A stretch of DNA of 64,000 nt from MFD04580-c1 sp963702995 (GCA_963702995.1 OY969783.1:3286001-3350000); one strand, 5' to 3'. Shown: positions 1-9,882, counted from the first letter of the stretch. Notes: generated from the sequence alone by a model not told the origin. Numbers and translations are program-made.

Positions 1-801
1 GGGAGCGACTATCAGCGGGAGTCGTTCCTGCGGGCGATGGACAACGCCCACCGGCTGCTCAGTTCGTCAGCGGCCAAGGCGTTCGACTTGTCGCTGGAAC
101 CGAAGGAGTCCACCGCGAAGTACTTGCCGGAGGGATTCGACACAGGCAAGCTGACGGCGGTCAAGACGGTTCGGGACGGGTCGTACGAGAAGCAGGTGGC
201 AGGCCGCTTCGGGCTCGGTTGCCTCCTCGCCCGCCGACTGACCGAGGCGGGCGCCCGATTCATTGAAGTGACGACCGAGTACATCCCCTTCCTGAACTGG
301 GACACGCACGAGAACGGCCACACCCGAATCGCCAGCATGAAGGCGATGATCGACGCCCCTGTCGCGCAGCTTGTCCTGGACCTGGAAGAACGCGGCCTGC
401 TCGATCGAACGTTGATCGTACTGGCCAGCGAATTCACGCGCGACATGCTGATCGAAGGGGCCGACCCGAACAACCCGCTCAAGCGCGGCACCACCACCCC
501 GCCGCAAAAAGTTGACGACATCAAGTTTTACGGAATGCACCGGCACTTCACCCAGGCCGGCAGCGCGCTGCTCTTCGGCGGCGGCATGAAAAAGGGGTAC
601 GTCCACGGCGCGACGGCCGACGAGCGCCCCTGCAAGGTCATCACAGAACCGGTCCCGATCGAGGACCTCCACGCGACGATCTACCGCGCCGTCGGCATCT
701 CCCCCAGACTCGCCTACGACGTCGAGCAACGCCCCTTCTACGCCACCAAGGACGGCAAAGGGAAGGCGGTGACGGAGGTCTTTTGCAAGGATGAAGGATG
801 A
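1..801 (+). CDS. DUF1501 domain protein, 5' part missing
   Basis: The reading frame is open from base 1, so the start lies upstream of the window; about 266 residues are visible. Motifs typical of the C-terminal half of DUF1501 (sulfatase-like alkaline-phosphatase fold) proteins are present: TLIVLASEFTRD, then FGGGMKKGYVHGATADE, then PIEDLHATIYRAVGI. A second full-length DUF1501 gene lies at 25544. In Planctomycetota these genes usually sit downstream of a PSCyt1/DUF1549/DUF1553 gene, which would be outside this window. Function is not established; most members are exported by Tat. The stop codon lies inside the first arm of a long hairpin (786-883) that probably ends the transcript. Confidence 0.9.
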   Translation, partial: GSDYQRESFLRAMDNAHRLLSSSAAKAFDLSLEPKESTAKYLPEGFDTGKLTAVKTVRDGSYEKQVAGRFGLGCLLARRLTEAGARFIEVTTEYIPFLNWDTHENGHTRIASMKAMIDAPVAQLVLDLEERGLLDRTLIVLASEFTRDMLIEGADPNNPLKRGTTTPPQKVDDIKFYGMHRHFTQAGSALLFGGGMKKGYVHGATADERPCKVITEPVPIEDLHATIYRAVGISPRLAYDVEQRPFYATKDGKGKAVTEVFCKDEG

Positions 802-883
802 AGGTGAAGGATGAGGAAGGACAGAATCCGGGCCGCCCCTGCGACTTTCCCTCTTCATCCTTCGCCTTCATCCTTCATCCTTT
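786..883. repeat. Long hairpin built of tandem GATGAAG-type units
   Basis: Arm 787-820 contains repeated AAGGATG / AAGGTG units and arm 849-883 is its near-exact reverse complement (CTTCATCCTTCGCCTTCATC and onward). The main internal difference is a T/C change compatible with a G-U pair. It overlaps the stop codon of the upstream gene and could act as a transcription terminator. The architecture (tandem 6-7-mers folded back on themselves) matches the unrelated-sequence hairpin at 28814-28928. Confidence 0.75.
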
Positions 884-936
884 CTGCCTATCCTTCTCTT
901 CCGGAGGTCTCCCTTGCACCTGATTGATGCGCCGAC

Positions 937-1413
937 ATGGCATTGATGTTGATCCGGCAGCATGGGCTCGTGGGATGGCAGTTTCGGTTCGACCACGCCC
1001 GGCGGCGGTTTGGGTGTTGCAAGCCGGCGTTGAAGCTCATCACGTTGTCGCGGCCGCTGACGCTGTTGAACCCGGAAGAGCAAGTGCGTGACACGATCCT
1101 TCACGAGATCGCGCACGCCTTGACGCCCGGCAACGGGCATGGCGCCAGATGGCGGTCCAAGTGCAAAGAACTGGGGGCGAAGCCAGCTCGCTGCTACACC
1201 GATGCGACGGTCGTCTCCCCGCCCCGACAGGCCGCCCGATACGAGTTCGGCTGCCGGGCGTGCGGCTGGTGGGTCGATCGGCGGCGTGTCACCTGGCGAC
1301 ACGCGGTCTGCAAGCGGTGCCGAACCCCGGTTGTCTACCGGGAGAAGCTGACGGGGCGCGTGTTTCAACTCGATGTCGCCCGCGGCCGCGGCGTGCCGCT
1401 CGAGCCGGCGTGA
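937..1413 (+). CDS. SprT-like zinc metalloprotein
   Basis: 158 residues. The zinc-peptidase motif HEIAH is at residues 56-60 with a third candidate histidine at 68 (NGHGARW), as in SprT/Spartan-family proteins. A C-terminal zinc ribbon follows with CRAC (106-109) and CKRC (125-128). SprT-like proteins are putative metalloproteases; eukaryotic Spartan cleaves DNA-protein crosslinks, but the bacterial role is poorly defined. The ATG at 937 is the first in-frame start after an in-frame TGA at 925. A GGAGG at 903-907 is rather far upstream (about 29 nt), so initiation is not strongly marked. It appears monocistronic, flanked by hairpin repeats on both sides. Confidence 0.8.
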   Translation: MALMLIRQHGLVGWQFRFDHARRRFGCCKPALKLITLSRPLTLLNPEEQVRDTILHEIAHALTPGNGHGARWRSKCKELGAKPARCYTDATVVSPPRQAARYEFGCRACGWWVDRRRVTWRHAVCKRCRTPVVYREKLTGRVFQLDVARGRGVPLEPA

Positions 1414-1547
1414 GGAGGCTGGGCTCGGCGCCGACGGTCTCGATCATCAGCATCCATCGCGGCGGTGCGCGGTAGGTTGGTGCGCGACCGAGCCGTCTCC
1501 TTTGGCACGCGCCGGGCGCCCCGGAACGGGACCTCGGCAATCTTTGA

Positions 1548-1607
1548 GGGGGACGCCGACGTCCCCGGCGGCCGCAAGTTGAGCCGAGGAGGACGTCGGC
1601 ATTCCCC
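1548..1607. repeat. GACGTC-type palindromic element, copy 1
   Basis: Imperfect inverted repeat: arm GGGGGACGCCGACGTCC at 1548-1564 and arm GGACGTCGGCATTCCCC at 1591-1607. Related copies lie at 9618-9679, 37126-37186 and, degenerate and in the opposite orientation, 46194-46248. It sits in the 313-base gap between the SprT-like gene and the pyrophosphorylase gene; nothing else was recognised in that gap. Confidence 0.75.
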
Positions 1608-1726
1608 AGGTGACGATTTGACCTCGCCGGCCGGCATCGGCATTCCGGGGGGCGTTGAGGCCGGGGGGGCGTTGAGGGTTGCCATCCCCATGGGCTTCCG
1701 CTAAGACCGTCGGCGGGAGATGCACT

Positions 1727-3160
1727 ATGGCGAACACCGCGTTAACACAGAAGCTGGCCGGCACCGGGCAGGAACACCTCCTTCGTTTTTACAACGATCT
1801 GGCGCCCGAGCGCCAAGCGCGGCTTGAGGCGCAGGTCAGCGCGTTGGACATCGGGCTGATGAACCAGCTCGCCGACGAATACGTGAAGCGCAAGCCCGAG
1901 CTGCACCTTCCGAAAGACATTCGCCCCGTCACGGCGTACCCCCGCAAGCCCGGTGACGATCAGAAGAAGCTCTACGCCGACGCTCGCGCGACGGGCGAGG
2001 CGCTGCTCAAGGCGGGCAAAATCGCGGCGTTCCTCGTCGCCGGCGGGCAGGGGACGCGGCTTGGCTACGACGGGCCGAAGGGCGAATACCCCGTCACGCC
2101 GATCCATCATAAGCCGCTGTTCCAGGTCTTCGCCGAGCAGCTCCTCGCCTACTCGCGTGACTACGGCGTCACCGTCCCCTGGTACGTCATGACCAGTGAC
2201 GTGAACGACGCGCCGACCCGCGCCTTCTTCGACAAGTACGCTTTCTTTGGCTACCCGCGCCAGGATGTTTTCTTCTTCCAACAGGGGATGATGCCGGCGT
2301 TCTCGATGGACGGGAAACTGCTGCTGGGCGACAAGGATTCGCTGGCCCTCAGCCCCGACGGCCACGGTGGGTCGCTCCGGGCGATCGAGCGGAGCGGCGC
2401 CCTGGCCGACATGCGCCGCCGCGGGGTCGAGCACCTCTCCTACTTCCAGGTGGATAACCCGCTGGTCCATGTGATCGACCCGCTCTTCCTCGGCCTGCAC
2501 GCGATGACCGGCAGCGAGATGAGCAGCAAGACCGTCCCCAAGGCCGCCGCGCTGGAGAAGGTTGGGAACTTCGTCATCGCCGACGGCGTGCTGCAGGTGA
2601 TCGAATACAGCGACCTGCCGGAAGAGCTGGCGAAGCAGACCAACGCCGACGGCTCGCTCCGGTTCAATAACGGCTCTATTGCGATTCACGCGCTGTCCGT
2701 CGCCTTCGTCGAGCGGCTCAACCACGGTGGCAGCCTGAAGCTCCCCTGGCACCGGGCCGAGAAAAAGGTCCCGTACGTCGATGAAACCGGGGCGGCCGTC
2801 AAGCCCGACAAGCCCAACGCGATCAAGCTCGAACAGTTCGTCTTCGACGCGATCCCACTCGCCAAGAACGCGATCGTCTACACGACCGACCGCTCGGAAG
2901 AATTCAGCCCCGTCAAGAACGCCGAAGGGACCGACTCCCCCGCCACCTGCCGCCGCGACCAGGTGCGCCGCGCCGCCCGATGGCTCAAAACCGCCGACGT
3001 CAATGTCCCCCTCGGACCGGACGGCGAGCCCTCCGCCCTGATCGAGATCTCGCCGCTCTACGCGATCAGCGCCGATCAACTGGCCCAGCGATCACCCAAG
3101 CCGGCCCTTGCGGCCGGTGAAGCGACCTATCTCGGCGCCTATGGGGCGGCCGGGGACTGA
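1727..3160 (+). CDS. UDPGP type 1 family uridylyltransferase (UDP-HexNAc pyrophosphorylase-like)
   Basis: 477 residues. It belongs to the family of eukaryote-type UDP-N-acetylhexosamine and UDP-glucose pyrophosphorylases, which make UDP-sugars from UTP and sugar-1-phosphate in the cytoplasm. The nucleotide-binding signature AGGQGTRLGYDGPKGE occupies about residues 105-120. Further family segments are DGHGGSLRAIERSG, YFQVDNPLV and the downstream FNNGSIAIHA. The ATG at 1727 was chosen because GGGAGA lies about 8 nt upstream and it gives a normal family length. The gene stands directly upstream of murE, so a role in supplying UDP-GlcNAc for lipid II is plausible but inferred; the exact sugar cannot be read from sequence alone. 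Confidence 0.88.
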   Translation: MANTALTQKLAGTGQEHLLRFYNDLAPERQARLEAQVSALDIGLMNQLADEYVKRKPELHLPKDIRPVTAYPRKPGDDQKKLYADARATGEALLKAGKIAAFLVAGGQGTRLGYDGPKGEYPVTPIHHKPLFQVFAEQLLAYSRDYGVTVPWYVMTSDVNDAPTRAFFDKYAFFGYPRQDVFFFQQGMMPAFSMDGKLLLGDKDSLALSPDGHGGSLRAIERSGALADMRRRGVEHLSYFQVDNPLVHVIDPLFLGLHAMTGSEMSSKTVPKAAALEKVGNFVIADGVLQVIEYSDLPEELAKQTNADGSLRFNNGSIAIHALSVAFVERLNHGGSLKLPWHRAEKKVPYVDETGAAVKPDKPNAIKLEQFVFDAIPLAKNAIVYTTDRSEEFSPVKNAEGTDSPATCRRDQVRRAARWLKTADVNVPLGPDGEPSALIEISPLYAISADQLAQRSPKPALAAGEATYLGAYGAAGD

Positions 3161-3315
3161 ACCAAAGTCCGCCGCCCGCGCGATTGCTTCGGCCATCCGG
3201 CTGTGATACGGTCGCCTCGGCCGGCATGGATGCCGGCTCAACGAGTCGTGTCGCTCGCCCGTTAGGCAGCGACGCGTTCCCCCGCTTTCTGGCGGTACGG
3301 GAAAGGGATCTTCCC

Positions 3316-4832
3316 ATGCTCCTGCACACTCTGATCCGCGCGTTCAACCCGTCGTTGCCCCTGTCGGGGCTCCCCAATACTGAGATCGGCGCTGTCCGTG
3401 AAGATTCGCGGCGGGTTCGACCGGGCGACCTCTTCATTGCCCGGCCGGGGGCGCGGGCGGACGGGTCGCAGTTCCTTCACGATGCCAAGGCGCGCGGCGC
3501 GGTGGCGGCCGTCGTTCCCGGGTGGGTGGAAGGGGTCAACTTGCCTCAGGTCGTCATCGGCCCGGACGATCGTCGCGTCGGCTCGGTCCTGGCCAACCTG
3601 GTCGCCGGGCGGCCGTCAGAGACGGTGCGCGTCCTGGGCGTCACCGGGACCAATGGCAAGACGACGACGGCCTATCTCGTGCGGCACCTGCTGGCCAAGC
3701 TGAACGTCCGGTGCGGCATGATCGGCACGGTAGAGATCGACGACGGCCGCTCACGGCGCTCGGCCGATATGACCACGCCGGGCGCCTGCGACCTGGCCGA
3801 GCTCCTGGGCGCGATGCGAGACAAGGGGTGCCGCGCGTGCGCGATGGAGGTCTCCAGCCACGCGCTGGATCAGGGTCGCGTGGCCGGAGTGGGGTTCGCC
3901 GGGGCGGCCTTTACCAACCTCACTGGCGACCACCTCGACTATCACAAGACGATGGACAACTACGCCGCGGCGAAGGCGTCGCTGTTCGACGGGCTCGACG
4001 CGTCGGCGGTGGCGGTGGTGAACGTTGACGACAAGTACGCGGCGCGGATGGTCGAGAAGTGCGCCGCGCGGGTGATCCGCTTCGGCTTCGGCCGGGCCGC
4101 CGACTACACGGTCCGAGACATCGAAACGACGAGCGGCGGGACGCGGTTCACGCTGATCGGCCCCGGTGGCAAAGAGTCGGCGAACACGCTGCTGATCGGC
4201 CGCCACAATCTTCAGAATGTGCTGGCGGCCACGGCGCTCGTCGCCGAGACGTTTGAGGCGACATTGCGGCAGCTCGCATCGGGGCTGGCGGATGCGCCGG
4301 CGCGCCGGGGCGGCTTCAGCCGGTTCGGGCGGGGCAGCCGTTCGCGGTGTTTGTGGATTACGCCCATACCGATGACGGGCTGGAGAACGTCCTTCGAGCG
4401 TTGCGGCCGGTGACGCGAGGGAAACTGCGCGCGCTGTTCGGCTGCGGCGGCGACCGCGATCGAACCAAGCGGCCGCGGATGGCCCGAACGGCCGAACGCC
4501 TGGCCGACGCCGTCTACGTCACCAGTGACAACCCGCGGACCGAGGCGCCCGGCGCGATCATCGACGACATCCTGGCCGGCTTCACGGCCACCGGCAGGGG
4601 CCGGGCCGTCATCGAACCGGACCGCCGCGCGGCGATCGGCCGCATCATCGCCGACGCAGGGCCGGATGATGTGGTGCTCATCGCCGGCAAGGGGCACGAG
4701 GATTATCAGATCATCGGGGCCGAGAAGACGCATTTCGACGACGTGGAAGAGGCGACCCGAGCCCTGGCCGCTCGCCCTGATTCGGACGATTGGGCGGCCG
4801 GCGACGACGAGTCAGGGTCGGCGGCGGCGTGA
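3316..4832 (+). CDS. murE: MurE, UDP-MurNAc-tripeptide synthetase (frameshifted)
   Basis: Cytoplasmic ATP-dependent Mur ligase that adds the third peptide residue to UDP-MurNAc-Ala-Glu. The P-loop VTGTNGKTTT starts at about residue 109, followed by AMEVSSHALDQGR and TNLTGDHLDYH. The C-terminal domain contains FVDYAHT, FGCGGDRDRTKRP and TSDNPRTEAP; DNPR is the motif of meso-diaminopimelate-adding enzymes. The frame shifts by one base near 4300: restoring one G/C there joins ...LADAP to APGRLQPVRAGQPF without a gap, giving about 505 residues. Because the gene is essential, a sequencing deletion is more likely than inactivation. ATG 3316 has AAAGGG about 9 nt upstream. It heads the mur block, 132 nt before murF. 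Confidence 0.92.
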
Positions 4833-4858
4833 GATCGGTATTCACTCGCTTTCCTGCG

Positions 4859-4896
4859 CCCTCTTCCGGTACGCCGGGAGAGGTATAGGGTGGGGG
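4859..4896. repeat. CCTCTTCC...GGGAGAGG hairpin element
   Basis: CCTCTTCCGGTACGCCGGGAGAGG forms a hairpin at 4860-4883, followed by TATAGGGTGGGGG. A related element (CCCTCTCCC...GGGAGAGGG followed by TAGGGTCAGGG) occurs at 48502-48563. It lies in the short murE-murF gap. Confidence 0.6.
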
Positions 4897-4964
4897 CCTC
4901 GCCACGTGAGCGGTTTCAAAGCGGCCGCCAGGACAAATGATGCACAAGCACTGACGGACGCACG

Positions 4965-6352
4965 ATGGGACCGATCACGATTGACGACGCACGCCGGGTT
5001 GCGGATGCGACGCTCGTCGCGCCGAGCCTGAGCGATGGCGAGCCGATCACCTCGATCTCGACCGATACGCGGGCGATCGGGCTCGGGTCGCTCTTTGTCG
5101 CCTTGCGCGGCGATCGATTCGATGGGCACGACTTTCTCGCGAAGGCGGCGGCCGCCGGCGCTGTGGCGGCGATCGTGGATCACATGCCGGCCGCCCCGCC
5201 GCCGGGGATGGCCCTGCTGCTGGTAAAGGACACGTACCAGGCGATGGGTGCGCTGGCGAAGTTCGTCCGCGGGCGATTGAAGTCCAAAGTGATTGCGGTT
5301 GCCGGGAGCAACGGCAAGACGGGGACGAAGCTGCTGATCGACGCGGCGCTGTCGCGGCAGTTAAGCGGGTCGGTGTCGCCGAAAAGCTATAACAACCGCG
5401 TCGGCGTCCCCGCCACAATTTTTCCGGCTGACCCGGCGGCCGATTACCTGGTGCTGGAGCTCGGGACGAACCACCCGGGCGAGATCGCGCCTCTGGCCGA
5501 GATGTCGCTGCCGGACATCGCGGTGATCACCAACGCCGGGCCGAGCACCTCGAAGGCCTGGGGAGCCTCGACGGCGTTCGGCGGGAGAATGCGGCGATCG
5601 TCGACGGGCTCGCGCCGGACGGGGCGCTGATCGTCAACGGGGATGACCCTGCGCTGCTCGAAGCGGTCTCCCGCTACGGCGGCCGCCGTGTGACGTTTGG
5701 GCTGGGCGAAGGCAACGACCTTCAGGCGATGGACATCCGATGCGATGAACAGGGCGTCCGGTTCCGCGTCGATCGAACGCTGGAGGTGTTCGTCCCGCTC
5801 CTGGGGCACCACACGGCATGCAACGCGCTGGCGGCGATCGCGGTGGGCCGCGCGATGGGCGTAAGTGACGCGACGATTGTCGAGGGGCTCGCCACGGCCG
5901 TCGGGCCGGAGATGCGGCTCCAGATCGAGCGGCTCGCAGGTAACGTGACCGTCATCAACGATGCGTACAACGCAAACCCGGCCTCCATGGAGGCGGCGAT
6001 CCGCACGTTGACGTCGATCGGCGGGACGGCAGCGCGGCGCGTGGCGGTACTGGGCGATATGCTGGAGCTGGGCGATCAGGAGGAGTCCTTCCATCGCGGC
6101 ATCGGACGGCTTGCGGCCGCCTCGGGAGTGGGGCTGCTGGTCTGCGTCGGCCGCCGGGCCGGCTGGATCGCGGCGGGGGCCGCGGCGGAGGGCTTCAGTC
6201 AGTCATCGATTCGAATTTTCGCCAACGCGTTGACCGCGGCGGCCGACGTGCCGAAGTGGCTCCAAAAGGGCGATCTGGCGCTGCTGAAGGGGTCGCGTGG
6301 AATGGAGCTGGAGTCGATCATCCCGGCCATCCGATCTTTCGTGGCCGAATGA
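4965..6352 (+). CDS. murF: MurF, UDP-MurNAc-tripeptide:D-Ala-D-Ala ligase (frameshifted)
   Basis: Cytoplasmic Mur ligase that adds D-Ala-D-Ala to complete UDP-MurNAc-pentapeptide. Visible motifs are AGSNGKTGTK (from residue 113; the usual form is GSNGKTTTK), SYNNRVGVP, LELGTNHPGEI, then VINDAYNANPASMEAAI and VLGDMLELGDQE. The frame is lost near 5545: inserting one C in GCCGAGCACCTCG gives ...NAGPSHLEGLGSLDGVRRENAAI and restores one protein of about 462 residues. The intact sequence on both sides of the break argues for a sequencing deletion. It is followed by a 399-base repeat-filled gap before mraY. Confidence 0.92.
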
Positions 6353-6384
6353 GACCCGGGTCGAGCGTTCGAGGCGGCCTCCAG

Positions 6385-6488
6385 CGAGCCGCGCCCGTGA
6401 GGGAGCGGTCGGTGCGCGGAGGCGGGTGAGCCACGATTCCGGCCGCGCCCCCGGCAACCCGACTGCTCCCTTACGGTCCCGGCTCGCG
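6385..6488. repeat. GAGCCGCG palindromic element, copy A (degenerate)
   Basis: Arm CGAGCCGCGCCCGTGAGGGA starting at 6385 pairs with CTCCCTTACGGTCCCGGCTCG ending near 6487. The interior is G+C rich. It is the most degenerate of four copies in the window and lies 58 bases before copy B. Confidence 0.65.
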
Positions 6489-6545
6489 TGGGCGTCGTTC
6501 GGGCGACGGCGATCGTGACAAATGTGAATTCGGGAGAGGGCTGCA

Positions 6546-6660
6546 AACGAGCCGCGCCCGTAAGGAAGCGGGGCCCGCCGGAGGCGGGCGTCAACCGCAC
6601 ATCGAGCAGCTCAGTCGCCGGGTACGGCGACTGCCCGCTTCCTTACGGGCGCGGCTCGTT
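6546..6660. repeat. GAGCCGCG palindromic element, copy B (perfect 26-bp arms)
   Basis: Arm 6546-6571 (AACGAGCCGCGCCCGTAAGG, then AAGCGG) is the exact reverse complement of 6635-6660. Between the arms are two smaller hairpins: GCCCGCCGGAGGCGGGC and GCCGGGTACGGC. The same internal layout recurs at 21206-21320. The element fills most of the space upstream of mraY and may terminate murF transcription. Confidence 0.85.
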
Positions 6661-6751
6661 CGATGCGGTTCCGTCCCATTGGCGCGTCGTTCGTGCAGTT
6701 CGGGATGTTGGGGCAATCAAATCCATAAGCGGGCCAGGCGGCCGCGGCGAG

Positions 6752-7897
6752 ATGATTTATCTATTGGTCAAGCATTTCCAGAGCTGGCTCGAGGCCCACG
6801 GCCTTCAATTCGTGCGCGTTTTTACCGACGTGACGTTTCAGGCGACGATGGCCCTGGTGGTGGCGTTCGTGGCCTGCGTTTCGATCGGGCCGCGGTGCAT
6901 CCGGTGGCTGCGGCGGATGAAGATCGGCGATCAAGCGCGGTTCGATCAGGCGGAGCTGGACCGGCTGATGGAGGGAAAGCGCGGCGTCCCGACGATGGGG
7001 GGCCTTTTCATCATCGCGTCGATCGCGCTCACGTCGTTGCTCGTCGCCGACATGGGCAACTTTTATGTCGATATGGCGATGATCTGTCTGATCTGGCTCG
7101 GCGCCGTCGGGGCGACGGATGACTGGCTCAAGCTCACCGCCGGCCGCCGCGCCGGCAGCCGCCAGGGGCTGACCAGCGCGGAGAAACTTCTGTTCCAGGT
7201 CGGCCTCTCTATCCTGCTGGCCGTCTTCACCTACCTGCACGGGTCGCGGGTCCCCGAGGCGACGCAACTGTTCTTCCCCTTCGCAAAGCGGACCACGTTC
7301 ATCCAGCTCAACGTCGCCGTGTACGTGGCGATCGCGGCGGTCGTCATGACCGGCACGAGCAATGCCGTCAACCTCACCGACGGCCTGGACGGGCTGGCGG
7401 CCGGCTGCATGGGGATCGTCAGCTTTACGTTCCTGATCTTGTCGCTGGTCGTCGGCATCCCAACGCTGGCAAACTTCCTCCGCGTCCCCTACATCCATGC
7501 CGCCGGGCAAATGGCCGTCGTCGCCGGGGCGATGACCGGCGCCTGTGTGGGGTTCCTGTGGTTCAATTGCCATCCGGCGCAGGTCTTCATGGGGGATACC
7601 GGGTCGCTCGCGCTGGGCGGGTTGATCGGATACATCGCCATCGTGATCCGGCACGAGCTGGTGTTGCTCCTTGCCGGCGGGGTCTTTGTGATCGAAGCGG
7701 TGTCGGTCATTCTCCAGGTGACCTATTTCAAGTATTCCCGCCGACGGTTTGGCGAAGGGCGACGAATTTTCCTCATGGCCCCGCTGCACCACCACTTTCA
7801 GCGTAAGGGTTGGACGGAGACGCAAGTCGTCGTCCGCTTCTGGCTCATCGGGGCGATGTTGTCCGCGTTGGCGCTGGCGACTGTGAAATTGCGATAA
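6752..7897 (+). CDS. mraY: MraY, phospho-MurNAc-pentapeptide translocase
   Basis: 381 residues, the usual length for MraY. This polytopic inner-membrane enzyme moves phospho-MurNAc-pentapeptide from UDP onto undecaprenyl phosphate to form lipid I. Catalytic and substrate motifs are GATDDWLKL (D123, D124), NAVNLTDGLDGLAAG, VFMGDTGSLALGG and APLHHHFQRKGW. About ten hydrophobic segments are spread along the protein. The ATG at 6752 (MIYLLVKHF) gives a typical N-terminus; an upstream in-frame extension through the repeat element is unlikely to be translated. It is followed by ftsW after an 86-nt gap; murD, often located between these two genes, is absent. Confidence 0.96.
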   Translation: MIYLLVKHFQSWLEAHGLQFVRVFTDVTFQATMALVVAFVACVSIGPRCIRWLRRMKIGDQARFDQAELDRLMEGKRGVPTMGGLFIIASIALTSLLVADMGNFYVDMAMICLIWLGAVGATDDWLKLTAGRRAGSRQGLTSAEKLLFQVGLSILLAVFTYLHGSRVPEATQLFFPFAKRTTFIQLNVAVYVAIAAVVMTGTSNAVNLTDGLDGLAAGCMGIVSFTFLILSLVVGIPTLANFLRVPYIHAAGQMAVVAGAMTGACVGFLWFNCHPAQVFMGDTGSLALGGLIGYIAIVIRHELVLLLAGGVFVIEAVSVILQVTYFKYSRRRFGEGRRIFLMAPLHHHFQRKGWTETQVVVRFWLIGAMLSALALATVKLR

Positions 7898-7983
7898 GTG
7901 CGTTTCACCTCGTGAGTCGCCGTAAAGGGCCCGCCTCGAAGGAATCAAGAGGGCGGCGTCCCACGTCCGATAACAACCGAGTC

Positions 7984-9515
7984 ATGGAAGCTTCGATCTA
8001 CCGAATTCGGCCGCGCGACCTCCTCATCCTTTGCGTGGGGGCGCTCCTGGCGACCGGCCTGGTGATGGTGCAGTCGGCATCGACAAGCCTCAACGGATGC
8101 ATTGTCCGCGCTGTGGCCGCCGGCCCCACAGGGGCCAGCTCTGTCGGGCCGGTGGCGCCGGCAGGGCTGATGGCCACGACATCGCCCGAAGGGATCGAGC
8201 TGACGTGGCGGCCAGACCCCAGCACGGCGACGCTGGGCTATCGGATTTACCGCGCCGCCGCGCCCGAGGGGCCGTTCACGCGGATCCAGACGCTCCGCAA
8301 GCCGCTGACGCTCTACAACGATCGCGACGCCGTGCCGAATCGGGCGACGCTCTACCGCGTGACAAGTTTTGACGACGCCGGCCGCGAGAGCGCCCGCAGG
8401 CGCTGACCGCGATTCGCCCCGGCGCCTGGCGGTGGACGCAGTTGGGGTCGCGTCACCTTTTGTTCGTGATGATCGCCTTCGCGACGTTCATCGCCGTGGG
8501 GCAAATCGATTACGCGCGCTTCGGCGGCGCCGCGGCGCCCTATCGCTCGCCCATGGTCTGGGGGCTTGTGCTGGCGGCGCTGGCATGTGTCGCCGTGCTG
8601 GTCCCCGGGGTCGGGACGACCGTCAACGGCGCCCGCCGGTGGATTCGACTGGGGCCGATTCAGATCCAGCCGTCCGAACTGGCGAAATGGGCGACAGTCC
8701 TCTTCCTCGCCTGGTGGCTCAGCCGGCGGCCGGTCGATCTGAACCGCTTCTTCAAGGGGTTTATCCCGACGGTAATCCCGGTGGCGGCGATCTGCCTCCT
8801 GGTGGTCATTCAGGACTTCGGGACCGCCGCCCTGATCGGGCTGTGCGCCGTCACGATGCTTCTGTGCGGCCGCGTGAAGCTATGGCACCTGGGGCTGATC
8901 CTGATCCCGGCGATCGCGGGCGCGGTCTGGTTCATCGCGCACAAGGAGTATCGCCTTCGCCGGATCATGGCCTTCCGCGACCCGTACGCCTCGCCGCAGG
9001 GGGAGGGGTATCACATGATCCAGAGCCTATTGAGCTTTTCGACCGGAGGCCTGTTCGGCCGCGGTCTGGGGAATGGCGTCCAGAAGCTCGGTTACCTGCC
9101 CGAGGACACGACGGACTTCATCTTTGCCGTCATCTGCGAAGAGCTTGGGTTGTTCGGCGCGTTGCTGGTGATCGCGCTCTATCTGGGCGTTCTCTATGTC
9201 GCGTGGCAGTCGATCCGCCGGCGGCGGGATGACTTCGGCCGCCTGCTGGCTTTTGGGATCGGCTCCATGCTCGGCCTTCAGGCGGCGATCAACATCGCGG
9301 TGGCGACCGTGAGCGTCCCGACCAAGGGGCTCTCCCTGCCGCTGATCAGCGCGGGCGGGAGCGGCTTGATCATCACCTGTGCGGCGCTGGGGATTCTCTA
9401 CAGCGTCGCCAGCGCCCGATCCGCGGTCGGCGGCGAAGCGGCGGAAGGCTTTGAGCCCGCCGATCCCGGCATCGGCGACATCGCGCCCGCCCTCCGAACG
9501 CACGTCCTGTCATAG
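7984..9515 (+). CDS. ftsW: FtsW/RodA-family glycosyltransferase with inserted FN3-like domain (frameshifted)
   Basis: SEDS-family lipid II polymerase of the division site. The first membrane segment ends in the family motif GLVMVQSAS. About 100 extra residues follow before the second membrane segment (HLLFVMIAFATFIAVG). Within them, residues about 59-138 resemble fibronectin type III: EGIELTWRPDP, GYRIYRAAAPEGPF and LYRVTSFDDAGRES. Standard FtsW motifs come next: GARRWIRLGPIQIQPSELAK, IQDFGTAALI, LSFSTGGLFGRGLG, FAVICEELG and LPLISAGGSG. The frame shifts by one base near 8397; restoring a C (…SARQALTAIRPGAW) gives about 510 residues. The domain insert itself lies upstream of the break in the first frame, so it does not result from the frameshift. 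Confidence 0.9.
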
Positions 9516-9617
9516 AGCGCGCATTGCGTGCCGCCGCGTCACACGCCCGGTGGGGGGTGTGTGGCCGTCCATTTTTGGCACCGCCCGCACGGCACAGAAA
9601 AGGGCTCGGGCACTTCC

Positions 9618-9679
9618 TGGGAACGCCGACGTCCCCGTCGGCCTCTTGCGTCGAGCCGACGAGGACGTCGGCGTTCCCA
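9618..9679. repeat. GACGTC-type palindromic element, copy 2
   Basis: Perfect 17-bp arms: TGGGAACGCCGACGTCC at 9618-9634 and its reverse complement at 9663-9679. An inner CGTCGGC / GCCGACG stem extends the pairing. It lies in the 367-base ftsW-murG gap, where nothing else was recognised. Confidence 0.85.
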
Positions 9680-9882
9680 GCCTCAAAGTGCCATGCCCGG
9701 TTCGGCGGCACGCGATGCGTGCCGTACGAACTCGATGCGTCTCCCGCCGAGCCGAACCGCGTTATTGGCCGCTGAGACGCAGAGGTCAAAGGTCTGTGTG
9801 GGTGCGGCGTGCATCTGCCGATAGCGACCGGTACGCTGGACGGCCGGCGGGCGGCGTCGCCGAACGGCCCTGTGACCCACGA

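Noticed and set aside
1742..3079. A 445-codon open frame antisense to the uridylyltransferase gene
   Set aside because: Shadow of a strongly supported gene; low-complexity Arg/Val/Gly composition.
4290..4310. Programmed frameshift in murE
   Set aside because: No slippery heptamer or downstream stimulatory structure is shared with the other broken genes; several unrelated genes show similar breaks, which fits sequence error better.
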